Below, in pieces: positions 36,472 to 47,033 of a stretch of 64,000 nucleotides of DNA. A model generated the notes under the pieces. The model saw only the letters and a program-made list of their open reading frames with translations, made no database searches and was not told the DNA's origin. The DNA is taken from NCBI RefSeq assembly GCF_031583065.1, contig NZ_CP134053.1, positions 5,683,001-5,747,000 on the forward strand. Reading direction: 5' to 3'. The stretch is from Streptomyces sp. CGMCC 4.7035 (GTDB lineage Bacteria > Actinomycetota > Actinomycetes > Streptomycetales > Streptomycetaceae). The position numbers and the translations under genes were made by a program. Each line of letters begins with the position of its first letter. Position 1 is the stretch's first letter.

Positions 36472-38004
36472 ATGGCTCATCTGCGTTCCAGACGCCGGCT
36501 CGCCCTCGCCGTCCCGGTCGTGCTGTCGCTGACCGCCTCCCTCGGCTTCCTGCCGAGCGCTGCCTCAGCCGCTCCGAGCACCACCACCACCGCCACCGCG
36601 CAGACCGCCGAAGGCCCCGAACTCGCCTACGTCGTCAACACGAGGACGGACCATCACACGATCACGTCGGTGCAGAAGGCGATAGCCGCGGCCGGTGGCT
36701 CGATCGTGGTGACGTACGACAAGATCGGCGTGATCGTCGTCCACTCGGCGAACCCGGACTTCGCCAAGACCCTTCGTGCCGTCCGCGGAGTGCAGTCCGC
36801 GGGTGCGACCCGGACCGCGCCGCTGACGGCCGCGGGCACCACGGACGAGGGCGCCGCGCAGTACCTGACGAAGGCGGAGGCGGCGAAGATCACCGCTCGG
36901 AGCACGGCGTCGGGCGAGGAACCGCTGGAGGCCGACCAGTGGGACCTGCGCGCGATAGGCGCCGACAAGGCCGCGAAGATCAACCCGGGCAGCCGTGACG
37001 TCACGGTCGCCGTGATCGACACCGGCGTCGACGACACGCACCCGGACCTCGCCCCGAACTTCTCCGCGTCGCAGTCCGCGAACTGCGTGGGCGGCAAGGC
37101 GGACACCTCCTACGGCGCCTGGCGGCCCGCGGTCCCCGAGCACTACCACGGCACGCACGTCGCCGGTGAGATCGCGGCGGCCCGCAACGGCATCGGTGTC
37201 GCCGGTGTCGCCCCGAACGTCAAGGTCGCCGGCATCAAGGTGGCCGACCCGGTCAGCGAGCTCTTCTACCCCGAGAGCGTCGTCTGCGCGTTCGTGTTCG
37301 CCGCCGACCACGGCGTGGAGGTCACGAACAACAGCTACTACGTGGACCCGTGGCTGTACAACTGCATGGACGACCCGGACCAGCGGGCGATCGTCGACGC
37401 GGTCAACCGGGCCCAGTTGTACGCCCAGCGCAAGGGCACCCTCAACCTCGCCTCGGCGGGCAACTCCAACGACGACCTCGACTCCCACGCGCTCGTCGAC
37501 GACTCCAGCCCCGACGACTCCACCGCGGTGACCCGCACGGTCGACCCGCACGAGTGCTTCGACGTGCCGACCCAGCTGCCGGGTGTCGTCACGGTCAGCG
37601 CCACGGGGGTCACGAACGCCAAGTCGTACTACTCCAGTTACGGCGACGGCGTGATCGACATCGCGGCGCCCGGCGGCGACAAGTACAAGATCCCGGACAC
37701 CCCGTCCAAGAACGGCCGCATCCTGTCCACGATGCCGAACAACCAGTACGGCTTCCTCCAGGGCACGTCCATGGCGTCCCCGCACGCGGCGGGCGTGGCC
37801 GCGCTGCTGAAGTCCACACACCCGTGGGCGACTCCGGCGCAGCTCCAGGCGCTCCTCAAGGCGCAGGCGGACAACCCCGGCTGCCCGACCGACCCGTACG
37901 ACGGCAACGGCGACGGGGTCGTGGACGCGACGTGCGTGGGCGGCAAGCGTGTGAACGGCTTCTACGGCTTCGGCATCGTCAACGCCCTGCGAGCCGTCAA
38001 GTAG
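36472..38004 (+). CDS. Secreted S8 subtilisin-like serine protease
   Basis: This 510-residue exported protease has a signal peptide to about residue 33 and an I9-type inhibitory propeptide at about 50-118 (LAYVVNTRTDHH to VQSAGATR). The catalytic domain has D183 (VIDTGVDDTHPD), H226 (HGTHVAGE), oxyanion N331 (SAGNSN) and S433 (GTSMASPHAAG). A C-terminal segment has DPYDGNGDGVVDATC, a calcium-loop-like motif. It is paralogous to the next gene. GTGGAGA lies just before the ATG. Confidence 0.94.
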   Translation: MAHLRSRRRLALAVPVVLSLTASLGFLPSAASAAPSTTTTATAQTAEGPELAYVVNTRTDHHTITSVQKAIAAAGGSIVVTYDKIGVIVVHSANPDFAKTLRAVRGVQSAGATRTAPLTAAGTTDEGAAQYLTKAEAAKITARSTASGEEPLEADQWDLRAIGADKAAKINPGSRDVTVAVIDTGVDDTHPDLAPNFSASQSANCVGGKADTSYGAWRPAVPEHYHGTHVAGEIAAARNGIGVAGVAPNVKVAGIKVADPVSELFYPESVVCAFVFAADHGVEVTNNSYYVDPWLYNCMDDPDQRAIVDAVNRAQLYAQRKGTLNLASAGNSNDDLDSHALVDDSSPDDSTAVTRTVDPHECFDVPTQLPGVVTVSATGVTNAKSYYSSYGDGVIDIAAPGGDKYKIPDTPSKNGRILSTMPNNQYGFLQGTSMASPHAAGVAALLKSTHPWATPAQLQALLKAQADNPGCPTDPYDGNGDGVVDATCVGGKRVNGFYGFGIVNALRAVK

Positions 38005-38074
38005 CCCTCCTGCCCTGCCGGTTGAGCTTTCGCACGGCTCGTACCGCTGGTACCGCGAACGAACTGGAGAATTC

Positions 38075-39595
38075 ATGACAGCGCCTCGCAAGCGCTCCCG
38101 TCGCCTCGTCGTCCTGCCTCTGGGGATGGCCATGGCGACCGCCTTCGCCTTCCTGCCGAACGTCACCGCATCCGCGGCGCAGGCGGCCCCGAAGGCCGCG
38201 ACGGCGGACGCGGCCTCGCTCAGCTACGTCGTCAACGTCCGCCCCGGACACGGCACGGCCGCGCACGTGACGAAGGCGATCGCCGACGCGGGCGGCACGA
38301 TCGTGGTCGCGTACGACGAGATCGGCGTGATCGTCGTCCACTCCTCGAACCCCGACTTCGCCAAGACCATCCGCACGGTGCGCGGAGTGCAGTCGGCGGG
38401 CGCCACCCGCAACGCACCCCTGCCCGCACAGTCGACGACCGACGTCGGCACGCCGAAGGTGCTCACCGCCGACGAGGTCACGAGCGCCCAGGCGGCCGAC
38501 GGACAGGACCCACTGGAGCCGTTGCAGTGGGACCTGCCCGCCATCAAGGCGGACAAGGCCCACGAGAAGACGCTCGGCAGCCGTGACGTCACGGTCGCCG
38601 TCATCGACACGGGCGTGGACGACACGCACCCGGACATCGCGCCGAACTTCGACCGCGACGCGTCCGTCAACTGTGTGTCGGGCAAGCCGGACACCACCGA
38701 CGGGGCCTGGCGGCCGAGCGCGGCGGAGAGCCCGCACGGCACGCACGTCGCGGGCGAGATCGCGGGCGCCAAGAACGGCGTCGGCATCACCGGTGTCGCG
38801 CCCGGCGTGAAGGTCGCCGGGATCAAGGTGGCCACGACGGCGGGCTACTTCTACACCGAGGCCGTCGTGTGCGGCTTCGTGTGGGCGGCCGAGCACCACG
38901 TCGACGTCACCAACAACAGCTATTACACCGACCCCTGGTACTTCAACTGCACCGACGACCCGGACCAGAAGGCGCTCGTCGACGCCATCACCCGGGCCTC
39001 GCGGTACGCGGAGCGCAAGGGCACGGTCAACGTCGCAGCCGCCGGCAACGAGAACTACGACCTGGACGCGGACTCCATCACCGACCCGGTCTCCCCGAAC
39101 GACGGCACGCCGAGCGACCGGGTGATCGACCCGCACACGTGCTTCGACATCCCGACCCAGCTGCCGGGTGTGGTGACCGTCGCCGCGACCGGGGCCAAGG
39201 GGATCAAGTCGTCCTTCTCCAACTACGGTCTCGGCGTCATAGATGTCGCCGCGCCCGGCGGCGACGCCACCCGCTACCAGACCCCGGCCCCGCCGGCCAC
39301 CAGCGGTCTGATCCTCGGCCCGCTGCCCGGCGGCAAGTGGGGCTACATGGCGGGCACGTCGATGGCGTCGCCGCACGTAGCGGGGGTGGCAGCCCTCATC
39401 AAGTCGACGCATCCGCACGCCCCCGCCGCCCTGGTGAAGGCCCTGCTGTACGCCGAGGCCGACGCCACGCCGTGCACGGATCCGTACGACATCGACTCCG
39501 ACGGCAAGATCGACGCCGTGTGCGAGGGCTCGACGAACCACAACGGGTTCTACGGGTGGGGGACCGTGAACGCGCTGAAGGCCGTGACGAAGTAG
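38075..39595 (+). CDS. Second secreted S8 subtilisin-like serine protease
   Basis: This 506-residue tandem paralogue of the upstream protease is 70 bases downstream on the same strand. The signal peptide runs to about residue 35 and the propeptide covers 48-112. The catalytic set is D178, H221, N325 and S429. The DPYDIDSDGKIDAVC loop corresponds to the calcium-like loop of its neighbour. The propeptides and active sites are very similar; specificity-pocket and tail residues differ. A strong terminator follows. Confidence 0.94.
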   Translation: MTAPRKRSRRLVVLPLGMAMATAFAFLPNVTASAAQAAPKAATADAASLSYVVNVRPGHGTAAHVTKAIADAGGTIVVAYDEIGVIVVHSSNPDFAKTIRTVRGVQSAGATRNAPLPAQSTTDVGTPKVLTADEVTSAQAADGQDPLEPLQWDLPAIKADKAHEKTLGSRDVTVAVIDTGVDDTHPDIAPNFDRDASVNCVSGKPDTTDGAWRPSAAESPHGTHVAGEIAGAKNGVGITGVAPGVKVAGIKVATTAGYFYTEAVVCGFVWAAEHHVDVTNNSYYTDPWYFNCTDDPDQKALVDAITRASRYAERKGTVNVAAAGNENYDLDADSITDPVSPNDGTPSDRVIDPHTCFDIPTQLPGVVTVAATGAKGIKSSFSNYGLGVIDVAAPGGDATRYQTPAPPATSGLILGPLPGGKWGYMAGTSMASPHVAGVAALIKSTHPHAPAALVKALLYAEADATPCTDPYDIDSDGKIDAVCEGSTNHNGFYGWGTVNALKAVTK

Positions 39596-39634
39596 CCGTG
39601 CCGTAGTCGGCGAGGCAAGCGCCGTACACGCGGA

Positions 39635-39660
39635 AGGGGCCCGGCCGTCGCCGGGCCCCT
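39635..39660 (+). terminator. 10-bp GC hairpin terminator after the subtilases
   Basis: AGGGGCCCGG at 39635-39644 pairs exactly with 39651-39660 around a CCGTCG loop, 40 bases after the second protease stop. Confidence 0.75.
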
Positions 39661-39699
39661 CTCGCGATGTTGATCCAGTACACCCGGCACAGTGGCCTC

Positions 39700-41103
39700 A
39701 TGACGGATGCCGATATGGACATGGCGTGGGCGGCACTGGGTGGGGATCCCGCGCTGATGCCGCGGATCTCGACGCTCGCACGGGAGGGGGTGCTGCCCTC
39801 GCGCCTGCCCGTACGGGAGGTGGCGCGGGCCTGTGTCGGTGCGTGCGCGCTGGCCGCCGCCGAGTGGGGCGCGCGGCGGGCCGGGCTGTCGGCCGTGCCG
39901 GAGGTGCGGGTCGACGACGGGGCGATCGCCACCGCCTTCCACAGCGAACGACATCTGCTGGTCGACGGGCGCGAACCGGTCAACTTCGCACCGCTGTCCC
40001 GCTTCTGGCGCACGGCGGACGGCTGGGTGCGCACCCACGCGAACTATCCGCATCACCGCGAGCGCCTGCTCGGCGCCCTCGGGCTCGCCGCGGACGCGTC
40101 CGTGGAGAGGGTGGCCGCCGCTCTCGCCGGGCGGCCGTCCGCCGAGGTGGAGGAGAGCGTGTACGCGGCCGGGGGGCTCGCGGTCGCGTTGCGCACACCC
40201 GAGGAGTGGGCGGCGCACGAGCAGGGCCGCGCGATCGCCGCGCACCCGCTGGTGGGCCGTGAGCGCCTGGACGACGCGCCCGAACGACCACTCGTACCGC
40301 TCGCCGGGAAGCCGCTGCTGCCCGCGGCGGGCCTGCGTGTCCTGGACCTCACCCGGGTCATCGCGGGCCCGGTGGCCACCCGCACGCTGGCGCTGCTCGG
40401 CGCGGACGTCCTGCGGATCGACGACCCACGGATGCCCGAACTCCCCGATCAGCACGCCGACATGGACGTCGGGAAGCGATCCACCGTCCTGGACCTCACG
40501 GCGCGCACCGACCACCGGACGTTCGACGAGCTGCTGGCGCGGGCGGATGTCGTCGTCACGGGCTACCGGCCCGGCGCGCTCGACCGGTTCGGGCTCGCCC
40601 CCGAGGAGCTGGCCGAGCGGCGGCCCGGGATTGTGGTGGCCCGGCTGTCTGCGTGGGGCGGGTACGGGCCGTGGGCCGGGCGGCGTGGCTTCGACAGCCT
40701 GGTGCAGGTCGCCACGGGCATCGCGGTGACCGAGGGTTCGGTGGAACGGCCGGGCGCGCTGCCCGCGCAGGCCCTCGACCACGGCACGGGATATCTGCTG
40801 GCCGCCGCGGTCCTGAGGTCGCTCACCGAGCAGACGGAGGAGGGCGGGAGCCGGGTCGTGCGGCTGGCGCTGGCCCGGACTGCGGCCTGGCTGACGGGCG
40901 GGGCCACCCGGGACGCCGAACGCGCGCGGGCGGCGTACGACGGCCCGGATCCCTGGCTCGTGGAGACCGACAGCGTGCTGGGCCGGCTGCGGTACGCCCT
41001 GCCGCCGGTCCGTTTCGCGGGCGGGCCGGACGACTGGGCGCGGCCACCGGGGCGGTGGGGGGAGGACCCGGCGCGGTGGGCGTCGGTACCGCCCGGAGAC
41101 TGA
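39700..41103 (+). CDS. Class III CoA-transferase (CaiB/BaiF family)
   Basis: This 467-residue protein is related to formyl-CoA:oxalate and carnitine CoA-transferases, which move CoA between acids. The family core starts at AGLRVLDLTRVIAGPVATRTLALLGADV and includes the motif DVVVTGYRPGAL. An N-terminal region of about 200 residues with a DWR-like WVRTHANYPHHRERLL makes this a double-domain member. The expected catalytic aspartate could be in the GKRSTVLDLT region. ATG 39700 is chosen over 39667 by family starts. The substrate is unknown. Confidence 0.85.
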   Translation: MTDADMDMAWAALGGDPALMPRISTLAREGVLPSRLPVREVARACVGACALAAAEWGARRAGLSAVPEVRVDDGAIATAFHSERHLLVDGREPVNFAPLSRFWRTADGWVRTHANYPHHRERLLGALGLAADASVERVAAALAGRPSAEVEESVYAAGGLAVALRTPEEWAAHEQGRAIAAHPLVGRERLDDAPERPLVPLAGKPLLPAAGLRVLDLTRVIAGPVATRTLALLGADVLRIDDPRMPELPDQHADMDVGKRSTVLDLTARTDHRTFDELLARADVVVTGYRPGALDRFGLAPEELAERRPGIVVARLSAWGGYGPWAGRRGFDSLVQVATGIAVTEGSVERPGALPAQALDHGTGYLLAAAVLRSLTEQTEEGGSRVVRLALARTAAWLTGGATRDAERARAAYDGPDPWLVETDSVLGRLRYALPPVRFAGGPDDWARPPGRWGEDPARWASVPPGD

Positions 41104-41205
41104 GTCGGCCGGATGGCCGAAATAGCTACTATGAGGCGGAATGCCACTCTCCCAGTTGTTTCTCTGTGGTTGCCCCGTTCTGTGGCGTCTGGTGACGATC
41201 GTGAC

Positions 41206-42279
41206 GTGAGCTCGACACGACCCACGGCCGATGCCGAGACGGATACCGATACCGATACCGACGGCGGTGGGACGGGCGCGGCCCATGTGCCCGTCCCGGT
41301 CGCCGCCCCCGTCCCCCGCCCCTCGGCCCGCCGGGCCGTCATCGCGCTCGCTCTCATGACGGTCGCCGCCCTGATCCCGCTGCTCGGCCCCTCGGCCGCG
41401 CTGCACGGCACGGGTGAGGCCGCCGCCCCCGGAGCCGGCGGTATAGGCCTGCTGCGCACCCTGCTGTTCGCGGCGTTGTGCGTACCCGCGGGCGAGCTCC
41501 TCGTGGCCCGGCTGGCCCGTCGGGTGCCGGGCGCTCCCCTGGCGGACGCGCCGCGCAGTTGGGCGCCGTACGCGGCCTGCGCCGGTTTCGTCGCCGCGCT
41601 GGGGCTCGCGTCGGTCGTGGCCACCGGCAATCTGGTCCCGCACGGGCTCGCCGAGATCGACGTGGGCGGGCTGTACCGGACGCGGGACGGCTCGCTGGCC
41701 CTCCTGGAGGTCAACGCGTTCCTCGTGGCCGGGCTGTCCGCCCTCTCACGTCGGCCGTCCCTCCAGGTGTGGCCGCCGGCCGCGGTGATCGTCGCCGAGG
41801 CGCTGCGCGCCCACCCCACGACGGAGCACGGCCCGCTGGTCGGCTCCGGCCTGACAGCCGTTCACCTCGTCTGCGCGTCCCTGTGGGCGGGCGGACTGCA
41901 ACACGTCCTGCGCACGCTGCGGCACTGGCGTGCGTCTTCAGGGATCGGCGCCGCGTTGCTGGGGCTCTACGCGCGCGTGGCGGCCGTTCTGCTGGCCTTG
42001 ATCACCGCGACCGGGGTGTGGAGCTCACTGCGCCGCATGCCGCCGGACACGGTCCTCGACCAGTTGACGACCACGGCGTACGGCCGCGCCCTGCTCGCCA
42101 AACTGCTGCTCGTGGCCGTCGTCGCCGTGCTCGCCCTGGTCTCGCGGCAGCGGATGCGGCGCGCCGCCGACCCGCTCGGCGCCTGCGCTCCCGCGCGCGC
42201 GGAAGTGGTGGCGCTGGGCCTGGTCGTCGCGGTGTCGGGGCTTCTGACGGCGCTGCCGCTGCCGATCCGCTGGTCGTGA
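41206..42279 (+). CDS. CopD-like copper transport/resistance membrane protein
   Basis: This 357-residue membrane protein has about eight helices. The C-terminal half matches the CopD fold (LTAVHLVCASLWAGGLQHVLRTLR, TGVWSSLRR, YGRALLAKLLLV) with the conserved His residues that may bind copper or haem. The frame is open from 41113, but codons there (ATA, ACT, GTT, TCT) are unlike Streptomyces, and a TACTAT -10 box sits at 41127-41132, so GTG 41206 is preferred. A TDTDTD run near residue 15 comes from 6-base repeats. No CopC gene is adjacent. Confidence 0.82.
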   Translation: MSSTRPTADAETDTDTDTDGGGTGAAHVPVPVAAPVPRPSARRAVIALALMTVAALIPLLGPSAALHGTGEAAAPGAGGIGLLRTLLFAALCVPAGELLVARLARRVPGAPLADAPRSWAPYAACAGFVAALGLASVVATGNLVPHGLAEIDVGGLYRTRDGSLALLEVNAFLVAGLSALSRRPSLQVWPPAAVIVAEALRAHPTTEHGPLVGSGLTAVHLVCASLWAGGLQHVLRTLRHWRASSGIGAALLGLYARVAAVLLALITATGVWSSLRRMPPDTVLDQLTTTAYGRALLAKLLLVAVVAVLALVSRQRMRRAADPLGACAPARAEVVALGLVVAVSGLLTALPLPIRWS

Positions 42280-42291
42280 GTGGGCCGTTGG

Positions 42292-43338
42292 TCAGCCGTT
42301 GGTGACGAGCACCTTGAGGGCGGTGCGCTCGTCCATCGCCTTGTAACCCTCGGGCACGTCCTCCAGGCCGACGGTCCGGTCGAAGACGGGCGACGGGTCG
42401 ATCGTCCCGTCGAGGACGTCGGGCAGCAGCTGAGGGATGTACGCGCGGACGGGTGCGACGCCACCGCGCAGGGCGATGTTGCGGTCGAACATGACGCTGA
42501 GGTCGAGGCCGGTGCCGCTGCCGTGCGGGACGCCGACGAAGCCGATGGCCCCGCCGTCCCGGGTGATGTTCACGGCCGTCCGCATGGACTGCTCGGTACC
42601 GACCGCCTCGACGACGGCGTGCGCGCCCTGGCCGCGGGTGAGTTCGCGGACGGCGTCGACGGCGGCGTCCCCGCGCTCGGCGACGACGTCCGTGGCGCCG
42701 AAGCGGCGCGCGATGTCCGTACGGACCTGGTGGCGTCCGAGCGCGATGATCCGCTCGGCGCCGAGCCGCTTGGCGGCCAGCACCGCGCACAGCCCGACGG
42801 CCCCGTCCCCGACCACGGCGACCGTGGCACCCGGGCGGGCTCCCGCGCCGAGGGCGGCGTGGTGCCCGGTGCCCATGACGTCGGAGAGCGTCAGCAGCGC
42901 GGACAGCAGGCGCTCGTCGGAGGCGGCCTCCTTCGGCAGCCGCACGAGGGTGCCGTCGGCGAAGGGCACGCGCACGGCCTCGCCCTGTCCGCCGTCGTAG
43001 CCGACCGAGCCCCAGAAGCCACCGTGCTCGCAGGAGGTGGTGAGCCCCTCGCGGCAGTAGTCGCAGACGCCGTCGGACCACATGAAGGGCGCCACGACCA
43101 GGTCGCCGCGCCGGACGCCGGTCACATCGGAGCCGGTCTCCTCGACGACGCCGAGGAACTCGTGCCCGATGCGCTGCCCCGGCTGCCGGGCCGCCTCACC
43201 GCGGTACGCCCACAGGTCGCTGCCGCAGATGCAGGCCCGCAGCACGCGGACGACGGCGTCGGTGGGCAGCTGCACCACGGGCTCGGGCACGTCCTCCACA
43301 CGCATGTCGTAGGGGGCGTGGATCGTGGTGGCGCGCAT
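42292..43338 (-). CDS. Zinc-dependent medium-chain alcohol dehydrogenase
   Basis: This 348-residue NAD(P)-dependent enzyme has the catalytic zinc site C in CICGSD and H in GHEFLG. The structural zinc lobe keeps only part of the usual four cysteines (CDYCREGLTTSC). The cofactor motif is GDGAVGLCAVLAAKRLG. It resembles threonine/formaldehyde-type dehydrogenases. It is the last of three minus-strand genes with YhhN-like and fatty-acid-hydroxylase-like proteins, 42 bases after the former. An aldehyde or alcohol from lipid breakdown is a possible substrate. Confidence 0.88.
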   Translation of the reverse strand: MRATTIHAPYDMRVEDVPEPVVQLPTDAVVRVLRACICGSDLWAYRGEAARQPGQRIGHEFLGVVEETGSDVTGVRRGDLVVAPFMWSDGVCDYCREGLTTSCEHGGFWGSVGYDGGQGEAVRVPFADGTLVRLPKEAASDERLLSALLTLSDVMGTGHHAALGAGARPGATVAVVGDGAVGLCAVLAAKRLGAERIIALGRHQVRTDIARRFGATDVVAERGDAAVDAVRELTRGQGAHAVVEAVGTEQSMRTAVNITRDGGAIGFVGVPHGSGTGLDLSVMFDRNIALRGGVAPVRAYIPQLLPDVLDGTIDPSPVFDRTVGLEDVPEGYKAMDERTALKVLVTNG

Positions 43339-43380
43339 GGCGAGGGTCCTTCTCGTGCGATCGGTCCGGTGCGGGTGCGC

Positions 43381-44070
43381 TCAGGGGGTGGTCGGGCGCA
43401 CTTCACGGTACGCCGTCGCCGGTGCATGTCGCTCGTCGAGGGTGCCTCGGACCAGCAGGAACTGCGCGGCGATGTACGTGAGCATGATCCAGAAGTCGGG
43501 CCGCGGGAGCTGCGGCCAGTCGGCGACCCCGGTCGCGATGAGCGTGTCGGAGAGCATGAACAGCGCACCGCCGGCGCCCGCGACGAGTCCGAGCCTCGTC
43601 GCGCCGTACGCCATCGCCGTGAGCAGCAGGCTGTAACCGGCGACGGGGACACGCAGACCGGCCGGGAGATCGGGCCACAGGAGGGCGACCGTGGCGACGA
43701 GGGCGATGCCGTAGGCGCCGGTGAGCCATGCTCCACCCGTGCGTGCAGCGCTGCCGTACCGCCGGAAGAGGACGAGATAGCAGATGTGCCCGGCCGCGAA
43801 GGACGCCATGCCGGCGAGGAAGGCGGCGTCGGCGTGGGACAGCAGCAGGACGTCGCCGCCCCACCCGAGGAGCAGGGCCGCGACCAGGAGGCGCGGCCCG
43901 CCGCACACGCGCGCGTGGAGCGCGAGGAGGGGCATCAAGAGGGGCTTGGCGAGGGTGTGACCGAGGGCGTACCCGCCGGCGAGGGAGACGAGGTCGGCGA
44001 CGACCACCGCCCAGAAGAGAACGGGGAGCACGGGGAGCACGCGCGCGAGGCGCTCACGGTGAGGGCTCAC
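43381..44070 (-). CDS. YhhN-family lysoplasmalogenase-like membrane protein
   Basis: This 229-residue protein has about seven or eight helices. YhhN/TMEM86 proteins hydrolyse the vinyl-ether bond of lysoplasmalogens, releasing fatty aldehyde. The family aspartates are visible in LLGWGGDVLLL and FMLSDTLIA. The GTG start is 10 bases after the preceding hydroxylase-like gene, so they share a transcript. Activity in Streptomyces is untested. Confidence 0.86.
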   Translation of the reverse strand: MSPHRERLARVLPVLPVLFWAVVVADLVSLAGGYALGHTLAKPLLMPLLALHARVCGGPRLLVAALLLGWGGDVLLLSHADAAFLAGMASFAAGHICYLVLFRRYGSAARTGGAWLTGAYGIALVATVALLWPDLPAGLRVPVAGYSLLLTAMAYGATRLGLVAGAGGALFMLSDTLIATGVADWPQLPRPDFWIMLTYIAAQFLLVRGTLDERHAPATAYREVRPTTP

Positions 44071-44080
44071 TGCGGTGCTC

Positions 44081-44959
<879 letters not shown>

Positions 44960-45065
44960 GGGTGCACCGTAGAACCGCTGGTCGGCCGGGGCTAGACGTT
45001 GTTACCCACAAGTATTACCGGAGGTATGCGCTTGCTTGTTGGTGATCTCCGCCAAGAGGTGCCCC

Positions 45066-45779
45066 TCACGCACCCGCCGCCCCCAACAGCGTCCCCGCGA
45101 CATAGGTGACCCCCATCGCCAGCGCCCCGCCCCCGACATTCCGCAGCACGGCCCGCCCCGGCTTCGCCGCTCCCAGCCGTGCGCTGGTCCAGCCGGTGAA
45201 CACCAACGCGACCAGGACCGACACCACGGTGACCGGCACCCGCCAGCCCGCCGGCGGCAGCACCATCGCCAGCAGCGGCAGCAGCGCCCCCGCCGTGAAC
45301 GCCAGGAAACTCGCCCACGCCGCGTGCCACGGGTTCGTCAGCGCGTCGGGGTCGATACCGAGCTCCACGCGCGCGTGGGCGCGCAGCGCGTCCCGTGCCG
45401 TCAGCTGGACCGCCGCCTCGCGGGCCACCTCCCGCGACAGGCCCCGGCCCTCCAGCAGCTCCGTCAGCTCCGCCAGCTCCGCCTCCGGCTGCTCCCTCAG
45501 CTCTCGCCTCTCCAGGGCCAGCGCCGCCTTCTCCGAGTCCCGCTGGGTCGACACCGACACATACTCGCCCGCCGCCATCGACATGGACCCGGCCAGCAGC
45601 CCGGCCAGGCCGGCGGTCAGCAGCGCCGAGCGGTCGGTCGTCGCGCCAGCGACGCCGACCACGAGGCCCGCGGTGGAGACGATGCCGTCGTTCGCGCCGA
45701 GGACCGCGGCCCGCAACCAGTTCAGCCGCTCCCCCAGCGCGCCCCCGTGGGCCTCGTCGTGCGTGGGTGGTTCCGTCAC
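45066..45779 (-). CDS. VIT1/CCC1-family iron/manganese transporter
   Basis: This 237-residue membrane protein has five helices in the vacuolar-iron-transporter pattern. The family segment RAAVLGANDGIVSTAGLVVGVAGA starts helix 1, GSMSMAAGEYVSVSTQRDSE is the metal-binding helix end, and a cytoplasmic acidic helical domain (EQPEAELAELTELL) follows. It exports or sequesters Fe/Mn. It is a single gene with 106 bases before the next start. Confidence 0.92.
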   Translation of the reverse strand: MTEPPTHDEAHGGALGERLNWLRAAVLGANDGIVSTAGLVVGVAGATTDRSALLTAGLAGLLAGSMSMAAGEYVSVSTQRDSEKAALALERRELREQPEAELAELTELLEGRGLSREVAREAAVQLTARDALRAHARVELGIDPDALTNPWHAAWASFLAFTAGALLPLLAMVLPPAGWRVPVTVVSVLVALVFTGWTSARLGAAKPGRAVLRNVGGGALAMGVTYVAGTLLGAAGA

Positions 45780-45803
45780 ACCCGGAGGATGACACCCCGG
45801 GCT

Positions 45804-47033
45804 TCACCAGACCCGCACCGACCCACCCCGCGCGAACACCGGGCTGGTCGCGTCCGCCGGGGGCTCCGGCAGCGGTTCTGCGATCTCCTCGACCGTCGGG
45901 CCCACCTTCGCCGCGATCGGGTCCAGGACGGACAGATCGAAGCCGTACACCCGCGCCGCGTTCCCTCCGACCATCGCCGCCACCTCCTCGCTCGGCACGC
46001 CCGCGTACGCGTACCTGAGACCCTCCCGCGTGTACGGATACGTCCCCTCGTCGTGCGGGTAGTCGCTGCCCCACATGATCTTGTCGAGGCCGATACGGTC
46101 GCGCAGCGGCACCTCGTGCGGGCGCATGAAACTGGCGCCGACGAAGCAGTTCGAGCGCCACACCTGCGACGGGCCCTCGCTCATCGACGTCGCAAGGCCC
46201 GCGCCGAACTTCGCCTCCGCCGTGGCCGCGCGTGTCGACGCCGCGACCAGACGGCCGTGGTAGTAGTCCAGCATGTCGAGCACGCCGGGGATCCAGCCCG
46301 AGCCCTGCTCGGTCAGCACCAGTTTCAGGCCGGGATGGCGGCGGAAGGCGCCGCCGAAGACCAGGTGCCAGAGCGCGCGGTGCGAGAACCATGTCGTCTC
46401 GACCATGAACACCGCCCGCGCCGCCGGTTCGTCGCCGAGCGGCGGGGACGCCGAGCCCGCGTGGTGGTTCACGGGGACGTCCAGTTCCTCGCACACCGCC
46501 CAGATCGGGTCGTACGCCGCCGAGTACAGCTCGGGCAGGCCCGAGCCCGGTGGTGTGCCGGGGAGCAGCAGGCCGCCGCGCAGGCCCGCGCCGGCCGCCC
46601 GCCTGATCTCCTTCACCGCCTGAGGCACGTCGTTCAGGAGGATCTGGAAGACGCCCGCCCGGCGGTCGGGGGCCGCGGAACAGAAGTCCGCCAGCCAGCG
46701 GTTGTGCGCCCTCAGGCCCGCCCAGCGCCGCTCGAACTCCTCCCGCGTCGGCACCGGCGCCGACAGCGACCCGGACGGGAAGAACGGCGGGATGGTGTTC
46801 GGGAAGACGACCTCCGCGACGATCCCGTCCGCCTCCAGTTCCGCCAGGCGCCTGTCCGAGTTCCAGTTCCGGTCGGCCGCGTCGGCGAGCAGATCCTCGT
46901 ACGGGTTGACGTACGTGGCCGCCCACGCGTCGAAGTCGTCGTGGTACCGCTTCTCCAGGTACGGCCTGTAGTCCAGGAGGTCGGCCCCGGCGTGGCAGTC
47001 CGCCGAGATCACGGTGTAGCGGTCCTCGCTCAT
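45804..47033 (-). CDS. Amidohydrolase family protein (PF04909 type), copy 1
   Basis: This 409-residue TIM-barrel metal-dependent hydrolase or decarboxylase is related to ACMSD and similar enzymes. The metal-site motif near the N-terminus is SADCHAG, with His in VNHHAG and the barrel-end Asp in WGSDYPHDEG. It overlaps the next amidohydrolase (upstream in transcription) by ATGA. Substrates of this branch include carboxylated aromatics and cyclic acids. The gene ends the operon with the SDR and acetoacetate-decarboxylase-like genes. Confidence 0.88.
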   Translation of the reverse strand: MSEDRYTVISADCHAGADLLDYRPYLEKRYHDDFDAWAATYVNPYEDLLADAADRNWNSDRRLAELEADGIVAEVVFPNTIPPFFPSGSLSAPVPTREEFERRWAGLRAHNRWLADFCSAAPDRRAGVFQILLNDVPQAVKEIRRAAGAGLRGGLLLPGTPPGSGLPELYSAAYDPIWAVCEELDVPVNHHAGSASPPLGDEPAARAVFMVETTWFSHRALWHLVFGGAFRRHPGLKLVLTEQGSGWIPGVLDMLDYYHGRLVAASTRAATAEAKFGAGLATSMSEGPSQVWRSNCFVGASFMRPHEVPLRDRIGLDKIMWGSDYPHDEGTYPYTREGLRYAYAGVPSEEVAAMVGGNAARVYGFDLSVLDPIAAKVGPTVEEIAEPLPEPPADATSPVFARGGSVRVW

